From an uncultured Sinobacteraceae bacterium (GTDB taxonomy: Bacteria > Pseudomonadota > Gammaproteobacteria > Steroidobacterales > Steroidobacteraceae), in contig CALEKY010000157.1 of NCBI GenBank assembly GCA_937902995.1, positions 1-26,142 of the forward strand: a DNA stretch of 26,142 nucleotides, read 5' to 3'. Shown here one piece after another: positions 23,130 to 26,142 of this stretch (positions are counted from its first letter, which is position 1; the number at the start of each line of letters is the position of its first letter). Position numbers and translations under genes: made by a program. Below the pieces are notes generated by a model. The model was not told where the DNA came from. It saw only the letters and a list, made by a program, of their open reading frames with translations, and did not search any database.

Positions 23130-23454
23130 GGACCCACTCCTGGGGTTTTTCATCGTTTGTCTGACCAATACTACTTATGCGCCAGATTCCTACTGAGAAC
23201 TGGATCTGGCTTTGGCTGACTTTTCGCGTGAACTGCCCCCCAAATCGCCCCCGGCGTGCGCGCTGCGCTGCCGATGTCGGATCGCGCATCGAACCGCCGG
23301 AGCGATCCTACTGCACGCAAACGTAAAACAGCGTCTATTCCCTAGCAAAACTGGTGCGATGCGGGATCCAAGCTGCGCCGCTGCGGATTTACGCACGGTT
23401 CAACGGCGGGTATAAGCCGCCTAATTTTGCGCACTGCATCAAATTCCGATCCCT
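23130..23454. other. 325-bp divergent region between TonB-family and oligopeptidase genes
   Basis: It contains the Shine-Dalgarno of the TonB-family gene, a stem CCAGAT/ATCTGG at 23182-23187 and 23204-23209 in its leader, and the oligopeptidase promoter at 23388-23416. Unlike the gaps to the left, it holds no heptamer arrays. No credible ORF. Confidence 0.6.
23388..23416 (+). promoter_or_regulatory. Sigma70-type promoter of the oligopeptidase gene
   Basis: -35 TTTACG (23388-23393), a 17-base spacer, then -10 TATAAG (23411-23416). The -10 matches five of six consensus bases and the spacer is optimal. Transcription would begin near 23423, giving a leader of about 30 bases before the GTG start. 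Confidence 0.6.
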
Positions 23455-25557
23455 GTGGACGCGCCGTTGCACCGATCGTCGATCCCGAATCCGCCGCGCC
23501 CAGCAAAGCGCACGCATTTCGTGCAAGCGCCAGGAGGCACGCGCGAGGATCCCTACTACTGGCTGCGCGACGATTCGCGGAGCGACGCCGAAGTGCGCGC
23601 GCATCTGCACGCAGAGAACGCCTATACGGAGGCCGTGCTGGCCCCCGTGCAGCCGCTCATGGACACGCTTTACGCGGAGATGCTCGGCCGCCTGAAACAG
23701 GACGACGCGAGCGTTCCCGTGCGTCATCGCGGCTATTGGTATCAGTCGCATTACGAGCCGGGAAAGCAATACCCGATCTACACGCGACGGGTCGATGTGC
23801 ACGGCATGCCGGGTCCGGATGCGCAGCTCCTGCTCGACTGCAACGTGTTGGCAGCGGGCTATGCGTTCTTTCAACTCGGCAGCTACGAGGTGAGCCCCGA
23901 CAACCGGTTGCTCGCGTATACGGTCGACACGGTCGGTCGTCGCCAATACGCCTTGCGCGTTTTGAATCTGGTCACCGGCGAGCTGTTGCCGGATTCGATC
24001 GAGAACATCGAGCCCGGCGTGGCGTGGACCGATGACCTTCGCATTCTGTACGTCGAGAAGGACCCGGTGACATTGCTCGGACGGCGCGTGCGCGTACACC
24101 GCCTCGGCACCGAGGCCGTCGCCGATGAGCTGATTTACGAGGAGCCCGACGAGAGCTTCGATCTGGTCGTCGAACGCAGCAAGTCGGAACGCTTTCTGTA
24201 CATCGGCGCAGAGAGCACGACGAGCTCGGAATGGCTCTATGCGCCCGCGGACGCCTCGCGGCTCGATTTCAAGGTGTTCCTTCCTCGATCACCCGATCAC
24301 GAATACGAGATCGAGCATGTCGGCGACGAGTTCATCGTGCGCACGAACTGGCAGGCCGAGAACTTTCGCATCATGTCCGTGCCGATCGGCGAAGAGCAGG
24401 ACCGAAGCCGCTGGCGGGACGTCGTTCCCCACGATCCGGAAGTCTTCATTCACGACTTCGAGATCTTCAACGAATTCCTGGCGGTCAGCGAGCGCTCCGG
24501 CGGCTTGCGCAAGATTCTGATTCGCGAGTGGCAAGGCCGTTCGTATCACATCGCTGCGGAGGATCCCGCCTACACGATGCATCTCGCGGCGAATCCCGAA
24601 ATGGATACGCGGGTGCTGCGTTATACATACAGCTCGCTTACGACGCCGACGACCGTGTATGCGCACGACACGACGACGCAGCGCGACACGCTGCTCAAGC
24701 GCGAACCCGTGCTCGGCGACTTCGATCCGAAGCGTTATCGAAGCGAGTTCGTTTGGGCCACGGCGCGAGACGGCGAGCGCATTCCGGTCTCGATCGTCTA
24801 TCGCAAGGACGTGCCGATCGACGGTACCGCGCCGCTGTTCTTGTATGGTTACGGCTCGTACGGGATCTGTATCGATCCGACGTTCAGCTCGACGAGGCTA
24901 TCGCTGCTCGACCGCGGCTTCGTCTACGCCATCGCGCACGTGCGCGGCGGCCAGGAGCTCGGCCGGCGTTGGTACGACGCCGGACGACTCCTCAAGAAAT
25001 GGAACACGTTCAACGACTTCATCGACGTCACCGACTTTCTGGTCGAGCGCGGTTACGGCCATCGCACGAAGGTGTTCGCATCCGGCGGCAGCGCCGGCGG
25101 GTTGTTGATGGGTGTCGTGCTCAATACGGCGCCCGAGAAATATGCGGGCGTCGTCGCGAACGTGCCGTTCGTCGATTGTGTGACGACGATGCTCGATGAG
25201 ACCATTCCGCTCACGACGCTCGAATACGACGAATGGGGCAACCCCAACGATCCGCAGTACTACGAGTACATGCTGTCGTACTCTCCGTACGACAACGTGC
25301 GCGAGCAGGCTTATCCGCCAGTGCTCGTAACCGCCGGATATTGGGACAGTCAGGTACAGTATTTCGAGCCGGCAAAGTGGGTCGCCAAGCTGCGCGACCT
25401 CAATGCCGGCCAGAACGTCATACTCCTGCACACGAATCTCGAAGCGGGTCACGGCGGCAAGTCCGGCCGTTACGAGCACTTGCGCGAGATCGCGCGCGAA
25501 TACGCGTTCGTCATCGGGCTCGTCGAAGGATTGTTGTCCCCCTCAATGCGTGCTTGA
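23455..25557 (+). CDS. ptrB: Oligopeptidase B (S9 family serine peptidase)
   Basis: A 700-residue prolyl-oligopeptidase-family enzyme that cleaves short peptides after basic residues, in the cytoplasm. The N-terminal propeller opens with the family signature REDPYYWLRDD; the C-terminal alpha/beta-hydrolase holds the catalytic triad Ser546 (GGSAGG), Asp631 (GYWDSQVQY) and His666 (EAGHGG). The spacings 85 and 35 equal those in E. coli oligopeptidase B. Other marks: GYGSYG near the hydrolase start and HVRGGQELGRRWYD. No signal peptide. The start is GTG at 23455: a stop lies 11 codons upstream with no ATG between, and only a weak ribosome-binding site is visible. A strong promoter precedes it. 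The response-regulator gene starts 28 bp after the stop and may be co-transcribed. Confidence 0.95.
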   Translation: MDAPLHRSSIPNPPRPAKRTHFVQAPGGTREDPYYWLRDDSRSDAEVRAHLHAENAYTEAVLAPVQPLMDTLYAEMLGRLKQDDASVPVRHRGYWYQSHYEPGKQYPIYTRRVDVHGMPGPDAQLLLDCNVLAAGYAFFQLGSYEVSPDNRLLAYTVDTVGRRQYALRVLNLVTGELLPDSIENIEPGVAWTDDLRILYVEKDPVTLLGRRVRVHRLGTEAVADELIYEEPDESFDLVVERSKSERFLYIGAESTTSSEWLYAPADASRLDFKVFLPRSPDHEYEIEHVGDEFIVRTNWQAENFRIMSVPIGEEQDRSRWRDVVPHDPEVFIHDFEIFNEFLAVSERSGGLRKILIREWQGRSYHIAAEDPAYTMHLAANPEMDTRVLRYTYSSLTTPTTVYAHDTTTQRDTLLKREPVLGDFDPKRYRSEFVWATARDGERIPVSIVYRKDVPIDGTAPLFLYGYGSYGICIDPTFSSTRLSLLDRGFVYAIAHVRGGQELGRRWYDAGRLLKKWNTFNDFIDVTDFLVERGYGHRTKVFASGGSAGGLLMGVVLNTAPEKYAGVVANVPFVDCVTTMLDETIPLTTLEYDEWGNPNDPQYYEYMLSYSPYDNVREQAYPPVLVTAGYWDSQVQYFEPAKWVAKLRDLNAGQNVILLHTNLEAGHGGKSGRYEHLREIAREYAFVIGLVEGLLSPSMRA

Positions 25558-25585
25558 GTGCTGCGCAAAATGTTTACGGAGTCAT

Positions 25586-26080
25586 ATGTCCGCTTCTCTC
25601 GTGTCACTTCAGGCAACGCCCTCCGAATCCGTGCTCGAAGAGCTCGCAGCGCTCAACGGCGATTTCGTCTTGCTCGCCGACGACAACTCGACCGATGCCG
25701 AATTGACGGCACGTGCGCTCGAAGTCGGCGGCGTGAGTAAAACCGTCGTCTGGGTCCAGGACGGCGAGACGGCGCTGCACTTCGTGTTTCGCACCGGTCC
25801 CTATGCGCAGCGTGCGCCGCGCCACCCGCGTCTCATGCTGCTCGATCTGCACATGCCGAAGATCGACGGCCTCGATGTGCTCGAGCGCATCAAAGCCGAC
25901 GCCCAAACCCGTTCCATTCCCATCGTCATCATGTCCTCGTCCGACCAGCCCTCCGATATGCAGCGCAGCTATGCGCGTTATGCGAACAGCTACATCGTCA
26001 AGCCGGTCGATTTCCGCGAGTTCACCGACCAGGTCGGCGCGATCGGGAAGTATTGGATGAAGGTCAATCGCGCGCTCTAG
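25586..26080 (+). CDS. Single-domain response regulator (Rcp1-like)
   Basis: A 164-residue receiver protein with no output domain. The acidic pocket is Asp32-Asp33 (LLADDNSTDAELT), phospho-acceptor Asp87 (LMLLDLHMPKIDG), the conserved Ser117 (IVIMSSSD) and Lys139 (YIVKPVDF). The insertion after the second strand (FVFRTGPYAQRAPRHPR) and the DNSTDAEL motif point to the Rcp1-like group that pairs with phytochrome-type or hybrid histidine kinases, but no kinase lies in the window. The frame stays open upstream inside the oligopeptidase gene; ATG 25586, with GGAG at 25578-25581, is the right start. It is 28 bp after the peptidase, which may mean co-transcription rather than shared function. Confidence 0.92.
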   Translation: MSASLVSLQATPSESVLEELAALNGDFVLLADDNSTDAELTARALEVGGVSKTVVWVQDGETALHFVFRTGPYAQRAPRHPRLMLLDLHMPKIDGLDVLERIKADAQTRSIPIVIMSSSDQPSDMQRSYARYANSYIVKPVDFREFTDQVGAIGKYWMKVNRAL

Positions 26081-26085
26081 CGAAG

Positions 26086-26109
26086 GGGGGAAAAGGGTGG
26101 GCTTCCCCC
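26086..26109 (+). terminator. Possible terminator after the response regulator
   Basis: GGGGGAA (26086-26092) and TTCCCCC (26103-26109) form a 7-bp stem with a ten-base purine-rich loop, five bases after the stop codon; the outer bases CGAA/TTCG (26081-26084 and 26114-26117) could also pair. It is followed by GTTTCTTCGG, which is only partly T-rich. Confidence 0.45.
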
Positions 26110-26142
26110 GTTTCTTCGGACACGTAGCTAAGCGGCATTAGC

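Overview
The window is a GC-rich bacterial chromosome segment with ordinary housekeeping and accessory genes and no phage, transposase, CRISPR or rRNA/tRNA content that I can support. The gene set (YfhM-type alpha-2-macroglobulin, MalQ with N-terminal extension, oligopeptidase B, cytochrome c' beside a cytochrome b561-type protein, TonB-family protein) and the short intergenic tandem repeats suggest a gammaproteobacterium, possibly near Steroidobacteraceae or Xanthomonadales. That placement is an inference from gene content and style, not from a marker gene.

Layout. 128-6034 (-): a very large membrane-anchored alpha-2-macroglobulin with an intact thioester motif. 6489-7097 (+): a small lipoprotein with an NTF2/SnoaL-like C-terminal half. 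7168-16692 (+): a glycogen/maltodextrin cluster, glgP, glgB, glgX and malQ, all with complete catalytic residues. 16851-17231 (+): a VOC (glyoxalase-fold) protein. 17437-17634 (+): a 65-residue orphan ORF. 17748-18404 (-) and 18644-19120 (+): divergent cytochrome b561-like protein and cytochrome c'. 19680-20945 (+): a double TetR regulator made of two complete TetR-like halves. It converges on 21126-23129 (-), a TonB-family protein with an N-terminal receiver-like domain; a strong bidirectional hairpin lies between them. 23455-25557 (+): oligopeptidase B with a good sigma70-type promoter. 25586-26080 (+): a single-domain response regulator.

How genes work together. GlgP shortens glycogen chains to glucose-1-phosphate, GlgX removes the limit branches, MalQ rebuilds longer chains from the short maltodextrins released, and GlgB introduces branches. 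ADP-glucose pyrophosphorylase and glycogen synthase are not in the window. The cytochrome b and c' genes share one intergenic region and probably form a small electron-transfer pair.

Most notable pattern. Nearly every gene gap from 6.1 to 19.4 kb carries short tandem arrays with a strict 7-bp period, but with different unit sequences (CTTCAGC, CGAATCA, ACTCACC, GGGAAAA, GAAAGGG). Several arrays come as inverted pairs around a short core. Some run right up to start and stop codons and supply or replace the ribosome-binding site or stop. Other points of interest are the receiver-TM-TonB fusion, the double TetR, and an 11-bp duplication that puts a four-codon mini-ORF directly before the cytochrome b start.
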